Part shown: one piece after another, positions 48,613 to 57,692 of the stretch
Numbering within the stretch: the stretch's first letter is position 1
Layout: every line of letters begins with the position of its first letter
Source of the DNA: WSZJ01 sp964590435
GTDB lineage: Bacteria > Planctomycetota > MHYJ01 > WSZJ01
Direction of reading: 5' to 3'
NCBI GenBank assembly: GCA_964590435.1
Contig: CAZPWT010000005.1
Coordinates: 1-64,000, forward strand
DNA: 64,000 bases
Made by a program: the position numbers and the translations under genes
The notes under the pieces: generated by a model
What the model was told of the DNA's origin: nothing
Databases searched by the model: none
What the model saw: the letters and a program-made list of their open reading frames with translations, nothing else

Positions 48613-49361
48613 AGAAGCGCGCGGCGGCGAAGGTGGCGATCGGCGTGAAATCGCAGGGGCGGCGCGACGGCCGCGGGGCGGACGAGCTGCGTCCGGTGGC
48701 GTTCCGGCGGAACATCCTGGCGCACCTGCCGGGAAGCGTGCTGGCGGCGTTCGGGAAGACGCAGGTGCTGTGCACGGTCTGCGTCGAGGATTCGGTGCCG
48801 GACTTCCTGCGCGGCAAGGGGCAGGGGTGGCTGACGGCGGAATACGGGATGCTTCCGGGGTCGACGAACCGGCGCAAGCCGCGCGACCGTTCGGGGAAGG
48901 TCGACGGGCGCACGGTGGAAATCCAGCGCCTCATCGGCCGCGCGCTGCGGCAGGCGGTGGACATGGCGGCGCTCGGCGAGCGCACGCTCTGGATCGACTG
49001 CGACGTCCTCCAGGCCGACGGCGGCACGCGCACGGCGGCCATCACCGGCGCGTGGGTCGCCCTCCGCGACGCGCAGGACCGCCTCATCCGCGAGGGAAAA
49101 CTCTTCAAGCGCTTCGTGTCCCAGCAGGTCGCCGCGGTCTCCGTCGGCATCGTCAACGGCCGCGCCAGCGTGGACCTCGACTACTCCGAGGACTCCACCG
49201 CCGGCACCGACATGAACCTCGTCATGACCTCGCGCGGGCAGTTCGTGGAAATCCAGGGGACCGCCGAGCACGGCGCGTTCTCGGAGAAACAGCTCCACGA
49301 GATGCTCCGCCTCGGGCGCAAGGGCATGGAGCGGCTGTTCGAGCTGCAGAAGAAGACGTAG
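48609..49361 (+). CDS. rph: Ribonuclease PH
   Basis: 250 residues. Phosphorolytic 3'-5' exoribonuclease that trims tRNA 3' ends. GRRDGRGADELRPVAFRRN, CTVCVEDSVPDFLRGKGQGW, MLPGSTNRRKPRDRSGKVDGR (basic active-site loop), LGERTLWIDCDVLQADGGTR and DLDYSEDSTAGTDMN are RNase PH hallmarks. The N-terminal KKRAAAKVAIGV is a basic extension. ATGA overlap with rbfA marks it as the last gene of the nusA operon; the minus-strand M16 gene ends seven bases after. Confidence 0.95.
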   Translation: MKKRAAAKVAIGVKSQGRRDGRGADELRPVAFRRNILAHLPGSVLAAFGKTQVLCTVCVEDSVPDFLRGKGQGWLTAEYGMLPGSTNRRKPRDRSGKVDGRTVEIQRLIGRALRQAVDMAALGERTLWIDCDVLQADGGTRTAAITGAWVALRDAQDRLIREGKLFKRFVSQQVAAVSVGIVNGRASVDLDYSEDSTAGTDMNLVMTSRGQFVEIQGTAEHGAFSEKQLHEMLRLGRKGMERLFELQKKT

Positions 49362-49368
49362 GCCCGGC

Positions 49369-50655
49369 TTACTTCGGCACCACCAGCGACACCGTCCGGT
49401 TCTTCTCGCCGAAGTGCGACCGCGCGGCCTTCAGGATCTTCTGCCCCGTCACGTGCGCGACGAGCTTCGGCAGCGCGAAGACGTCGAACCCCTTGAAGTG
49501 GAACCGCAGCAGCGAGAACGCGCACGGGTCCACCTGGTCGAACCCGCGCAGGAACGCGCCGAGGTACTTGCGCCGGATCCTGTCGAGGTCGCGCCGGCGG
49601 ATCCCCTCCGAGAGGAATTTCTTCAGCCCCTCAAGGAACCCCGCTTCCAGCGCCTCGGGGTCGTCCGTCTCCCCGCCGCACACGGTCGCCCCGAACGTCG
49701 GCGTGGAGGAGTACGACGCCGAGAACGACTCGTCGAGCAGCCCCTTGCCGTAAAGCCGGTCGTACAGCTTCGTCCCGCGCCCGACCAGCGCGTCGAGCGC
49801 CAGGTTGATCGCGACTTCCCTCTCCAGCTCCGCCCGCCCGCGCGCCGGAGGGTTCGTCTCCTTCCACGCCATCAGGAACTTCGGCCGCGCAACCTGCATC
49901 GCCTCCGTCCGACGCACTTCGCGCACCTCCCTCGGCTCGCGCGGATACGACCGCGTGATGCGGCCGTTGCCCGCAAGGCCTCGGGCGGCGACGAGTGACT
50001 GAGCCTGCTCGAACACGGCCGCGGGGTCCACGTCCCCCGCGACGGCGAGCACCATGTTCGACGGCGCGTAGAACGTCCGCCAGCACTGCTCGAGCTGCGC
50101 CGGCGTGATCGCCTGGATCGACTCCACCGTTCCGCCGATGTCCACCCGCGCCGGGTGCTTCGCGTACAGCGACTCCTGCAGGTTCTGGTAGATCCGCGCG
50201 TCCGGCATGTCGCGGTACATCCGCAGCTCCTGCTCGATGATCAGCTTCTCCTTCGCCACCCAGTCGGGGCGAAAGACCGGGTCGTAGACGAGCCCCGTCA
50301 GGAGCGCAAGGTTGTCGTGGAAGTTGTCGATGCAGGAGAAGTAGTAGACGGTCGTGGAGTACTCGGTGCCGGCGTTGGACGAAGCGCCCTTGCGCGAGAA
50401 CTCGACGAGGAGGTCGCCCTTTTCTTTCTTGAAGAGCTGGTGCTCGAGAAAGTGGGCGATGCCGTGGGGCATCGAGTGGGCGGCGCCCTTCTGGCGGAAG
50501 ACGTTGTCGATGGATCCATAGAGGGTGCCGTAGACGGCGACCTTGCGCTGCATGCCCTTCTTGGGGAAGACGTAGGCGGTGAGGCCGCAGGGCAATTTGG
50601 CGACGTGGTACGTTTCGTCGATGAGCGGCGAGGTGTGCGTGGTGGCGGTGATCAC
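49369..50655 (-). CDS. M16 family zinc peptidase
   Basis: 428 residues. The inverzincin motif is HFLEHQLFKKEKGD (HxxEH), with the distal Glu in a following helix (ELRMYRD region), so the N-terminal half is catalytically intact; the C-terminal half is the usual inactive repeat with the R/Y pair. It resembles YmxG/YfmH-type bacterial M16B proteins. The GTG at 50655, six bases after TACAAT (50667-50662), is chosen because the next 100 upstream codons run through an inverted repeat and look non-coding. Cytoplasmic: no signal peptide. Confidence 0.88.
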   Translation of the reverse strand: MITATTHTSPLIDETYHVAKLPCGLTAYVFPKKGMQRKVAVYGTLYGSIDNVFRQKGAAHSMPHGIAHFLEHQLFKKEKGDLLVEFSRKGASSNAGTEYSTTVYYFSCIDNFHDNLALLTGLVYDPVFRPDWVAKEKLIIEQELRMYRDMPDARIYQNLQESLYAKHPARVDIGGTVESIQAITPAQLEQCWRTFYAPSNMVLAVAGDVDPAAVFEQAQSLVAARGLAGNGRITRSYPREPREVREVRRTEAMQVARPKFLMAWKETNPPARGRAELEREVAINLALDALVGRGTKLYDRLYGKGLLDESFSASYSSTPTFGATVCGGETDDPEALEAGFLEGLKKFLSEGIRRRDLDRIRRKYLGAFLRGFDQVDPCAFSLLRFHFKGFDVFALPKLVAHVTGQKILKAARSHFGEKNRTVSLVVPK

Positions 50656-50670
50656 CGGCGCATTGTAGTC

Positions 50671-50793
50671 AGAGCGCGCGAAGAAATCGAACGCCGTCGG
50701 CGGTCGGACTTCGCGTCCCGCCGTCGCAAACTGCCGCGACGTCGTGCCGCTCACCCCGACCGCTCGCCGTCGCCCGATTTCTTCGCGCGCTCT
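50671..50793. repeat. Long inverted repeat (GCGCGCGAAGAAATCG family)
   Basis: AGAGCGCGCGAAGAAATCGA through GGCGGTCGG (50671-50707) pairs with CCGACCGCTCGCCGTCGCCC through GATTTCTTCGCGCGCTCT (50757-50793): 37-base arms with about five mismatches around a 49-base centre. The gap 50656-51055 is otherwise empty apart from the promoter at 50942; bases 50830-50865 (TTTGCCATTTGTAGTTTGC) may be a decayed arm of the 33.3-kb family. Confidence 0.7.
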
Positions 50794-50941
50794 CGGGAAA
50801 AAGCACCTGCCCGCTTGATGACGCAGCCTGACTTGTCGTTTGCCATTTGTAGTTTGCTTGAGAGTTCTCCGATTTGCCTTCCATGAGAAGGCCCCCCGGC
50901 CAACGCGCAGTACCGGCCATGCACCCCGTTCCATCTGCACG

Positions 50942-50970
50942 TTGACACTTCCCCGCATCCCGGTTACCTT
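50942..50970 (+). promoter_or_regulatory. Candidate promoter of the HPS-RraA gene
   Basis: TTGACA (50942-50947), 17 bases, TACCTT (50965-50970). Predicted start near 50977, about 80 bases before the ATG at 51056. Confidence 0.5.
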
Positions 50971-51055
50971 ATCGCCGTCGTCGAGCCGCGACCTTCGTTA
51001 CCGTAACCTGTTGCGCTAACGGAAGTTACATACAGGACGGCCATCGAGGCCACGC

Positions 51056-52375
51056 ATGAAACCAGTCCTTCAGGTCGCGCTGGATTTCCTGGAGTTGAAG
51101 CGCGCTCTCGAGCTCGCGGCCGAAGCGGTCCGCGGCGGCGCGGAGTGGCTCGAGGCGGGGACGCCGCTCATCAAGTCCGCCGGGCTCGACGCCGTGCGCG
51201 AACTGCGCCGCGCGTTCCCCAAGCACACGATCGTTGCCGACCTCAAAACGATGGACGCGGGCCGGATCGAGATGGAAGCCGCCGCGAAAGCGGGCGCGAA
51301 CGTCGGGACCGTCCTCGGCACCGCAAGCGAATCGACGATCATCGAGTGCATCGAGGTCGGCCGGCACTACGGCATGGACGTGCATGTCGACCTGCTGAAC
51401 GTCCCCGACCCCGCGGGGCTGGCGAAGAAATGCGAAGAGTGGGGCGCGCACCACGTCGGCATCCACATGCCGATCGACGACCAGATGCGCGGGAAGCTGC
51501 CGATGGACCTGCTGCGCACGGTGCGCGCGGCGACGCGGCTGCCGATCGCCGTCGCGGGCGGGCTCAATTCGGAGACGGTCGTCGACGTCGTCGAGGCCGG
51601 CGGCGACATCATGATCGTCGGCGGCGCCATCACCAAGGCGACCGACGCGGAGAAGGCGACGCGTGAAATCCGCAACGCGATCGATACCCGCGCCAAGGTC
51701 TCCACCGAGCTCTTCAAGCGCGGCGCCTCCGAGGATGAGATCCGCAAGATCTTCATGACCGTCTCCACCCCGAACATCTCCGACGCCATGCACCGCTCGG
51801 GCGAAATCCCCGGCGTCGTCAGCCAGAACCATGGACTCAAGGCCGTCGGCCCCGCCTACACCGTCCGCACCGCGCCGGGCGACTGGTCCAAGCCCGTCCG
51901 CGCCATCGAGATGGCCAAACCCGGCGACGTCATCGTCATCGACGCCGGCGGCATCACCCCCGCCGTCTGGGGCGAACTCGCTTCCCACTCCTGCCTCCGC
52001 AAGGCCGTCGCCGGCGTCGTCATCCACGGCGCCATCCGCGACATCGACGAGATCCGCAAGATGAAGTTCCCCGCATGGTCGACCCACGTCACCCCGACCG
52101 CGGGCGAACCCAAGGGCTTCGGCGAGATGCAGGTCGCCATCCGCATCAACGGCGTCGAGATCGCCCCCGGCGACTGGATCGCCGCCGACGACTCCGGCGT
52201 CGTCCGCGTCCCCCGCCAGAAGGCCGTCGAAATCGCCAACCGCGCTATGAACGTCCTCGAGGCCGAAAACCGCCTCCGCGAGGAAATCCATAAAAAGGGA
52301 ACGCTGAGCGAGGTTGTGGAGTTAGAGAAGTGGGAGAAAGAGATCGGCGACCGGGCCGGAAAGAAGAAAACATGA
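51056..52375 (+). CDS. Bifunctional 3-hexulose-6-phosphate synthase / RraA-like protein
   Basis: 439 residues. Residues 1-210 are an orotidine-decarboxylase-superfamily hexulose-phosphate synthase (LQVALDFLELKRAL, EAGTPLIKSAG, VADLKTMDAG with the DxK motif, AVAGGLNSETV), which condenses formaldehyde with ribulose 5-phosphate or works in reverse for ribose supply. Residues 225-410 are an RraA/aldolase-like domain (ISDAMHRSGEIPGV, PGDVIVIDAGG, GVVIHGAIRDIDEIR, GDWIAADDSGVVRVP). The same fusion is known in archaea and several bacteria. No PHI isomerase gene is adjacent. A 60-residue charged C-terminal helix follows. Confidence 0.92.
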   Translation: MKPVLQVALDFLELKRALELAAEAVRGGAEWLEAGTPLIKSAGLDAVRELRRAFPKHTIVADLKTMDAGRIEMEAAAKAGANVGTVLGTASESTIIECIEVGRHYGMDVHVDLLNVPDPAGLAKKCEEWGAHHVGIHMPIDDQMRGKLPMDLLRTVRAATRLPIAVAGGLNSETVVDVVEAGGDIMIVGGAITKATDAEKATREIRNAIDTRAKVSTELFKRGASEDEIRKIFMTVSTPNISDAMHRSGEIPGVVSQNHGLKAVGPAYTVRTAPGDWSKPVRAIEMAKPGDVIVIDAGGITPAVWGELASHSCLRKAVAGVVIHGAIRDIDEIRKMKFPAWSTHVTPTAGEPKGFGEMQVAIRINGVEIAPGDWIAADDSGVVRVPRQKAVEIANRAMNVLEAENRLREEIHKKGTLSEVVELEKWEKEIGDRAGKKKT

Positions 52376-52424
52376 CCGCGACATCCGCCGTGCCGCAGTC
52401 CCCTTCCAAGAAGGAGGCGAGCGC

Positions 52425-52814
52425 ATGGACAATCTGAAGAAGGCGAACCGTTGCGACGTCTGCCGCCGCCGCGAGGCCGGCAACACCTGGACCGTCATGG
52501 ACGGCGACGCCGTCGCGCGCGAGCGCCTCATCTGCGACGTCTGCGTCCGCGTCCGCGCCGCCCTCGCGCGCGCCCACGCCTGCGCGAACTGCGGCAAGAA
52601 GAACGCCCGCCGCTTCCGCCTCCGGTTCTCCCCGGGCGGGATGTCGCTGGGCGTGCACCTCTGCCGCCAGTGCTGGAGCAAGCAGGCCGTGGTCGACCGG
52701 ATCCACCGGAAGATCAAGGGAGTGGTGAAGCGCCGCGGCGAGAACGACGAGGCGGCGATCCAGCGGGACATCGAGAGGTTTCTGCGGCGGGACGGCGACC
52801 TGAATCAGGAGTAG
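52425..52814 (+). CDS. Zinc-ribbon-like hypothetical protein
   Basis: 129 residues. Four CxxC pairs (CDVCRRR, CDVC, CANCGKK, CRQC) spaced as two zinc ribbons in residues 9-85, then a basic helical C terminus. Nucleic-acid or protein binding is possible. AAGGAGG at 52411-52417 is seven bases before the ATG. It lies between the HPS-RraA gene and mcsA, whose product also binds zinc. No named family recognised. Confidence 0.65.
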   Translation: MDNLKKANRCDVCRRREAGNTWTVMDGDAVARERLICDVCVRVRAALARAHACANCGKKNARRFRLRFSPGGMSLGVHLCRQCWSKQAVVDRIHRKIKGVVKRRGENDEAAIQRDIERFLRRDGDLNQE

Positions 52815-52893
52815 AATGGGCGACTGAGGAGCGCTTCCGTGCCGGCGGGTGAAGGACCCGCGCGGAGCGCCGCCGGGACCCGCGGAGAAGCTC

Positions 52894-53484
52894 GTGGCCA
52901 ACAACCAGAAGATGTGCGAGACGTGCCAGGAAAACGCCGCCACCGTCCACCTGACGGAGATGGCCAACAACCTCGTCGTCCTCGAGAAGCACCTCTGCGA
53001 CGGGTGCGCCGCCAAGCAGGGCGTCATCGGCAAAATGCAGATGTCGCTCGTCGCCGAGCTGCTCGGCAACCTCAAGGACAAGCAGAAGGGCGCGGCCAAG
53101 GAAGCCGACGTGCGCTGCCCCGACTGCGGCATCCTCTACAGCGAGTTCCGGGCGAAGGCGCGCTTCGGCTGCGCCCGCGACTACGACGTGTTCCGCAAGC
53201 ACGTGCTGGCGCTTCTCGAGAAGATCCACGGCTCGACGGACCACTCCGGCAAGCGGCCGAAAGGCGCGCCGAAGGCTCCGCCGCCGGAGCCGAAGGTGGC
53301 GGAAGCGCCGGTGGCGGTGAAGGCGGCGAAGCCGGCGGTGGCGAAAGCGGCGCCGAAGGTCATCAAGGCGGCGGACCTGGAGAAGGAGCTGGAGAAGGCG
53401 GTGAAGGCGGAGGACTTCGAGCTGGCAGCGAGGCTCCGGGACCGGATCAAGGAGCTGAAGGGGCGCAAGGAGGGCAAGGAGTGA
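52894..53484 (+). CDS. mcsA: McsA-like activator of protein arginine kinase
   Basis: 196 residues from a GTG at 52894 preceded by GGAGAAG; a GTG at 52849 is the alternative. N-terminal zinc sites CETCQENAATVHLTEM..HLCDGCA and CPDCGILYSEFRAKARFGCARDYDVF, an Ala/Lys/Pro linker, and a C-terminal UVR motif (DLEKELEKAVKAEDFELAARLRDRIKEL) as in UvrB/UvrC. In Bacillus McsA activates McsB and helps mark proteins for ClpCP. The stop overlaps the mcsB GTG. Confidence 0.88.
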   Translation: MANNQKMCETCQENAATVHLTEMANNLVVLEKHLCDGCAAKQGVIGKMQMSLVAELLGNLKDKQKGAAKEADVRCPDCGILYSEFRAKARFGCARDYDVFRKHVLALLEKIHGSTDHSGKRPKGAPKAPPPEPKVAEAPVAVKAAKPAVAKAAPKVIKAADLEKELEKAVKAEDFELAARLRDRIKELKGRKEGKE

Positions 53485-54536
53485 TCAGCATCGACGAGAT
53501 GGCGGGCCGCACGGGCGAGTGGCTTCGCGGCACGGGGCCCGAGAACGACATCGTGGTGTCGAGCCGGATCCGGCTGGCGCGCAACGTGGCGGGGCGGCCG
53601 TTTTTGACGGTGGCGTCGCACAAGGCGAAGGCGGAGCTGGAGACGCAGATTCGCGAGGGGCTGGACGGGGTGAATCTCGGGAAGGGGCGGATGTACGTGG
53701 CGCTGAAGGAAGCGACGCCGGTGGACCGCCAGTTCCTGATGGAGCGGCACCTGATTTCGCGGGACCTCTTGAATGCGGAGGGGGACCGCGGGGTGGCGAT
53801 CGCGAAGGAGGAGACGGTCGCGATCATGGTGAACGAGGAGGACCACCTGCGGATCCAGGTGCTGCGGAGCGGGCTGCAGCTCGAGGAGGCGTGGCGGGAG
53901 ATCGACCGGATCGACGACGAGATCGCGGCGAAGCTGCCGTACGCGTTCCACGCGCAGTTCGGGTACCTGACGGCGTGCCCGACGAACGCGGGGACGGGGA
54001 TGCGGATCAGCGTGCTGCTGCACCTCCCCGCCCTCGTGATGACGCGCCAGATCGACAAGGTCTTCCAGGCGCTGTCGCGGATCAACTTCTCCGTGCGCGG
54101 CCTGTACGGCGAGGGCACGCAGGCGTCCGGGAACTTCTACCAGATCTCGAACCAGGCCACGCTCGGCAAGCCCGAGACCGGGCTCGTGCAGTCGCTCTCC
54201 GACGTCGTCCCGGAGATCGTGAAGTTCGAGCGGCACTGCCGCGAAAAGCTCGCGAAGGAACAGAAGACCGCGCTGGAGGACCGCGTCTACCGCGCCTGCG
54301 GCACCCTCAAGTACGCCCGCTCCATCTCCTCCGAGGAAACGATGGAGCTCCTCTCCGCCGTCCGCCTCGGCAGCCAGCTCTCCCTCCTCCCCGACATCAA
54401 GACCGGCACCATCAACGAGCTCTTCGTGTCCACCCAGCCCGGCCACCTTCAGAAACAGGAGGGCCGCCCTCTGTCGCCGCAGGAACGCGACCTTGCGCGC
54501 GCCGGCCTGATCCGCGGGAGACTCGCCGGGAAGTAG
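53481..54536 (+). CDS. mcsB: Protein arginine kinase McsB
   Basis: 351 residues. A phosphagen-kinase-fold enzyme that phosphorylates protein arginines. IVVSSRIRLARNVAGRPFLT, VNEEDHLRIQVLRSG (catalytic NEEDH), FGYLTACPTNAGTGMRISVLLHLPAL (Cys loop) and GLYGEGTQASGNFYQISNQ are typical; the C-terminal arginine-pocket region is present. The GTG start overlaps the mcsA stop (GTGA). Phospho-Arg marking has been studied in Firmicutes; ctsR and clpC, its usual companions, are not nearby. Confidence 0.93.
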   Translation: MISIDEMAGRTGEWLRGTGPENDIVVSSRIRLARNVAGRPFLTVASHKAKAELETQIREGLDGVNLGKGRMYVALKEATPVDRQFLMERHLISRDLLNAEGDRGVAIAKEETVAIMVNEEDHLRIQVLRSGLQLEEAWREIDRIDDEIAAKLPYAFHAQFGYLTACPTNAGTGMRISVLLHLPALVMTRQIDKVFQALSRINFSVRGLYGEGTQASGNFYQISNQATLGKPETGLVQSLSDVVPEIVKFERHCREKLAKEQKTALEDRVYRACGTLKYARSISSEETMELLSAVRLGSQLSLLPDIKTGTINELFVSTQPGHLQKQEGRPLSPQERDLARAGLIRGRLAGK

Positions 54537-54561
54537 GCGTCGCGCCCAGGGAGCCGAGACG

Positions 54562-57500
54562 ATGAAGGGCAGAATTCGCGCCGCGTGGGAGCGCCGCCGG
54601 GGCGCCGCGGCGGTCGTCATCCTCACCGTCGTGTTCCTGTTCGCCCTCATCGCCCTCACGATCTACGGCCTCACGCGCCTCCAGCCCGCCGCCGCCCCCG
54701 GCGATTCCAGCGGCGTCCGCGCGCTCATGCTGGCCCACGCCGGAGTGCAGCGGGCGATGGAAGAGCTTCCCGCGGCGGCGTCGCGGGCGTGGCAGGGGCG
54801 GGACGCGGCCGACGGGGAACCGCGGCCGGGCGAGCCGTGGACCTGCTGGGGCGAGGACGCCAACATGAACGGCGTCCTCGACCCGGGCGAGGACGTGAAC
54901 GGCAACGCCCACCTCGACGCCGTCGGCGCGCCCCTCGACGAGGCCCTTCGCCCGAGCTTCGCCGAGCACAACGGCCCCGAGGTGCTGGCGGTGATGGTCG
55001 AAGGGCGCCCGCGCGGCGTCTCCGGGTTCCTCAGCGGGACCGCGCAGCCGCAGGGCGACCACTACGTCCTCCGCGTCACCGACGCCGCTTCACGCATCTG
55101 GCTCAACGGGCCGCGCGACCGGACGCAGGCGATGCTGGCCCATCTCGGGCGGCGGCTGGGGCTGAAGCCGGACGTGGCGACGAGGATCGTGGAGTATGCG
55201 GATGCGGAGACGAAGCGGCGGCAGAAGGCGGCGCAGGACGAGGGCCGGCCGCTGGGGCTGGAGGAGCTGATCGTGTTCCGGAGCGAGGAGGACATCGTTC
55301 CGTTCGTGGGGGTGGAGGCGTACCGGCGCCTGGAGCCGTACGTGACGGCGCACGCGTGGGTGGACCCGGACACGCTGGACATGTGCCCCGCGGAGGACCG
55401 GCTGCGACCGGTGCGCCCCGGCGAGCCGGTCTACGCGTTCGGCGACCTGCGGCCGATCGCGCTCCGGACCCTTCCCCGCGCGCCGGTGAACCTGAACACG
55501 GCGCCGGAGTTCGTGCTGGCGGCGGTGTTCGAGGGGGTGCAGGGGGCGTGGGTCGATGAGGCGGTGCGCGCGCTCGGCGCGTCGGGGTGGGGGTTCGGGT
55601 ACGAGTGGATGGACCGCCCCGTGTCGTACGCCGACGGCGACGGCGCGATCGGCACGCTGCGCGCCACCGCCCCCGTCACCGGCGTCCAGGCCGACCGCCT
55701 CGCCGCCGCCGTCCTCCGCGCCCGCGCCCGATCCCCGTTCCGCACATGGGACGACTTCCGCCGCTTCCTCGACCGCCAGGTCCGCGACGGCGTCATCGAC
55801 GCGCCGCAGGCCGAGGCCCTCCGCGCCAACGCCGACCCTAATGCACTTCTCAATGATTTCAACCCCGACCGCAACGCGTGGGTGCCGATCGACAAGACGG
55901 ACCTCCTCGCGGCCACGACCGAGTGCTGCTTTTCGTCGATGGGCGTCTTCGTCGTGGAGTCGCTCGGCCGCGTGCTCGACCAGGACGGGCGCGTGGCGGC
56001 GCGGCGGACGGTGAAGGCGCACGTGAAGGCGTACGAGGTCTGGCGCGAGACGACGGAGAGCGAGTTCCTGTCGGCGCTGCGGGGCGGGGCGGAGCCGGAA
56101 GCGCAGGTCGGGCTGTACGACGGGGACGGGGTGACGCGGCGCGGGCTCGCGCTCGAAGTGCTGCCGGACGCGGCGCCGGACGCCCCCGCGAACCGCGAGC
56201 TCGTCGGGACGCTGTGGTACGACGGGCGCATCGGGCTCGCCACGCTGGTCTCCCCCGGGAGCGCGGAGACCTGGCTGCGCGCCACGCTGACGCCGCCGCT
56301 CCGTGAAGCGCTGGACGCGGACGACTGCCGGGTGCGGCAGCCGCCGGCGAACGCGGACGAGCGGCGCAAGCGGGAGCGGGAGGCGCGGCGGCCGCGGCTG
56401 GAGGGCGAGCCCGCGCCGGGGCCGCTGATCCAGGGCGCCACGCCCCTTCCCGCCGGCCCGCGGTCCGGCGGCACGGTGGTGGCGTCGCCGGGTCGGCTGT
56501 TCCCCGACGGGGCGTACCTGGAGCGGGACGCGTGCCTGAGGTACCGGGCGCTCGACAACCTGCCGTGGAAGGACGGGGAGACGCGGAGCGGGTGCGTGTC
56601 GTTCTGGGTGAAGCCGGCGTTCGACCCGCGGCGGGCGTCGCGGCCGCGGACGCTGTGGAGCATCGACCGGCGCGGCGTGGCGACGGCGCCGGGGCTCGTG
56701 GAGTCTCCGCTGTTCGGCGCCTACCTGTTCCCCGCCGGGCCGGACGGCGCGGCGGCGGAAGGGCCGTACCGGTACGGGTTCGACCTGCGCGGGCTGGCGG
56801 GGTTCGGGATCGGGCAGCGCGAGGCGCCGCCGGGCGGGGGCGAAGGGGAATGGACCGTGGCGGGGGTGGCGACGGGGCGCGAGGAGTTCGACGCCTTCCG
56901 GGCGCACGAATGGGTTCACGTGGCGTTCGCGTGGGACCTGGACGCCCCGGTCGAGCGGGCGTTCCGGATGGCGGTGAACGGGAAGCTCGTGCCGCGGGCG
57001 AACGCGTTCGAGCAGCAGCCCGGGAGCCTGCCGCGCCCGAAGTCCAGCCGGTTTGACCTGAGCGCGAACGGCCCCGACGACTCGACGTGGATCTCCTTCG
57101 GCGCGCTCGGCGACGACCCGCGCCGCAACTTCGGCCTCGACGGGACCGTGGACGAAATCCGCGTCGGGACGCTCGAGATGTTCGAGACCGCGCGACGCGA
57201 CGCGACCGAGGGACGTTACGCGCGGGTCTCCGACGCGGCCCCCAAGCGGTCGAGCGGCGCGACGTTCACCAGCGCGCCCCGCGTCACCGGCGCCCCTTCC
57301 GTCCCCGGCTCAGTCGCGTGGACGCTTCGGGAAGCGCCGGGGCTGCCCGACTCGACGGTGCGGCTGCAGTTCTACGACGGCCGCCGGTGGCGAGGGCCGT
57401 TTGACGACCCCGGGGGGCAGGCGGTGGGCGAATCGACGGAGCCGGCCGTGAGCGGCGAGTTGAAGTGGCGCGCTGTGTTTTCGGCGGGGCACCGGCCGGA

Positions 57501-57597
57501 CCTGCCGGTGAACGAGACGCCGTACCTCGACGACGTGACGATCACGTATGCGACGAAGCCGGTGGTGCTGGGGTTCTCGATGCCGCCGGCGAGGTAG
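54562..57597 (+). CDS. GspK-like type II secretion protein with EF-hand-like loop and LamG domain
   Basis: 1011 residues. A short cytoplasmic start, one membrane helix (about 16-38), then GspK-type periplasmic region: LMLAHAGVQRAMEEL, a calcium-loop-like DANMNGVLDPGED (Asp99), and the helix-hairpin-helix PVNLNTAPEFVLAAVFEGV (near 310) plus a second near 385-420. Ordinary GspK proteins stop near 330 residues. Here residues about 600-900 add a concanavalin/LamG-like domain (SGCVSFWVKPAFDPR, EWVHVAFAWDLD, LDGTVDEIRVGTLEMF) and a final beta-rich part. It may be a minor pseudopilin with an added binding domain. It stands alone, without other gsp genes. Confidence 0.8.
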   Translation: MKGRIRAAWERRRGAAAVVILTVVFLFALIALTIYGLTRLQPAAAPGDSSGVRALMLAHAGVQRAMEELPAAASRAWQGRDAADGEPRPGEPWTCWGEDANMNGVLDPGEDVNGNAHLDAVGAPLDEALRPSFAEHNGPEVLAVMVEGRPRGVSGFLSGTAQPQGDHYVLRVTDAASRIWLNGPRDRTQAMLAHLGRRLGLKPDVATRIVEYADAETKRRQKAAQDEGRPLGLEELIVFRSEEDIVPFVGVEAYRRLEPYVTAHAWVDPDTLDMCPAEDRLRPVRPGEPVYAFGDLRPIALRTLPRAPVNLNTAPEFVLAAVFEGVQGAWVDEAVRALGASGWGFGYEWMDRPVSYADGDGAIGTLRATAPVTGVQADRLAAAVLRARARSPFRTWDDFRRFLDRQVRDGVIDAPQAEALRANADPNALLNDFNPDRNAWVPIDKTDLLAATTECCFSSMGVFVVESLGRVLDQDGRVAARRTVKAHVKAYEVWRETTESEFLSALRGGAEPEAQVGLYDGDGVTRRGLALEVLPDAAPDAPANRELVGTLWYDGRIGLATLVSPGSAETWLRATLTPPLREALDADDCRVRQPPANADERRKREREARRPRLEGEPAPGPLIQGATPLPAGPRSGGTVVASPGRLFPDGAYLERDACLRYRALDNLPWKDGETRSGCVSFWVKPAFDPRRASRPRTLWSIDRRGVATAPGLVESPLFGAYLFPAGPDGAAAEGPYRYGFDLRGLAGFGIGQREAPPGGGEGEWTVAGVATGREEFDAFRAHEWVHVAFAWDLDAPVERAFRMAVNGKLVPRANAFEQQPGSLPRPKSSRFDLSANGPDDSTWISFGALGDDPRRNFGLDGTVDEIRVGTLEMFETARRDATEGRYARVSDAAPKRSSGATFTSAPRVTGAPSVPGSVAWTLREAPGLPDSTVRLQFYDGRRWRGPFDDPGGQAVGESTEPAVSGELKWRAVFSAGHRPDLPVNETPYLDDVTITYATKPVVLGFSMPPAR

Positions 57598-57692
57598 GGG
57601 AGCGCAGAGTGGGTGCATCGCCGGGATTGCACTGAACACGACGGACGTCCCATGGCGGCCCAGGATCATTCCGCACGAGCCACGCCCGGTCG

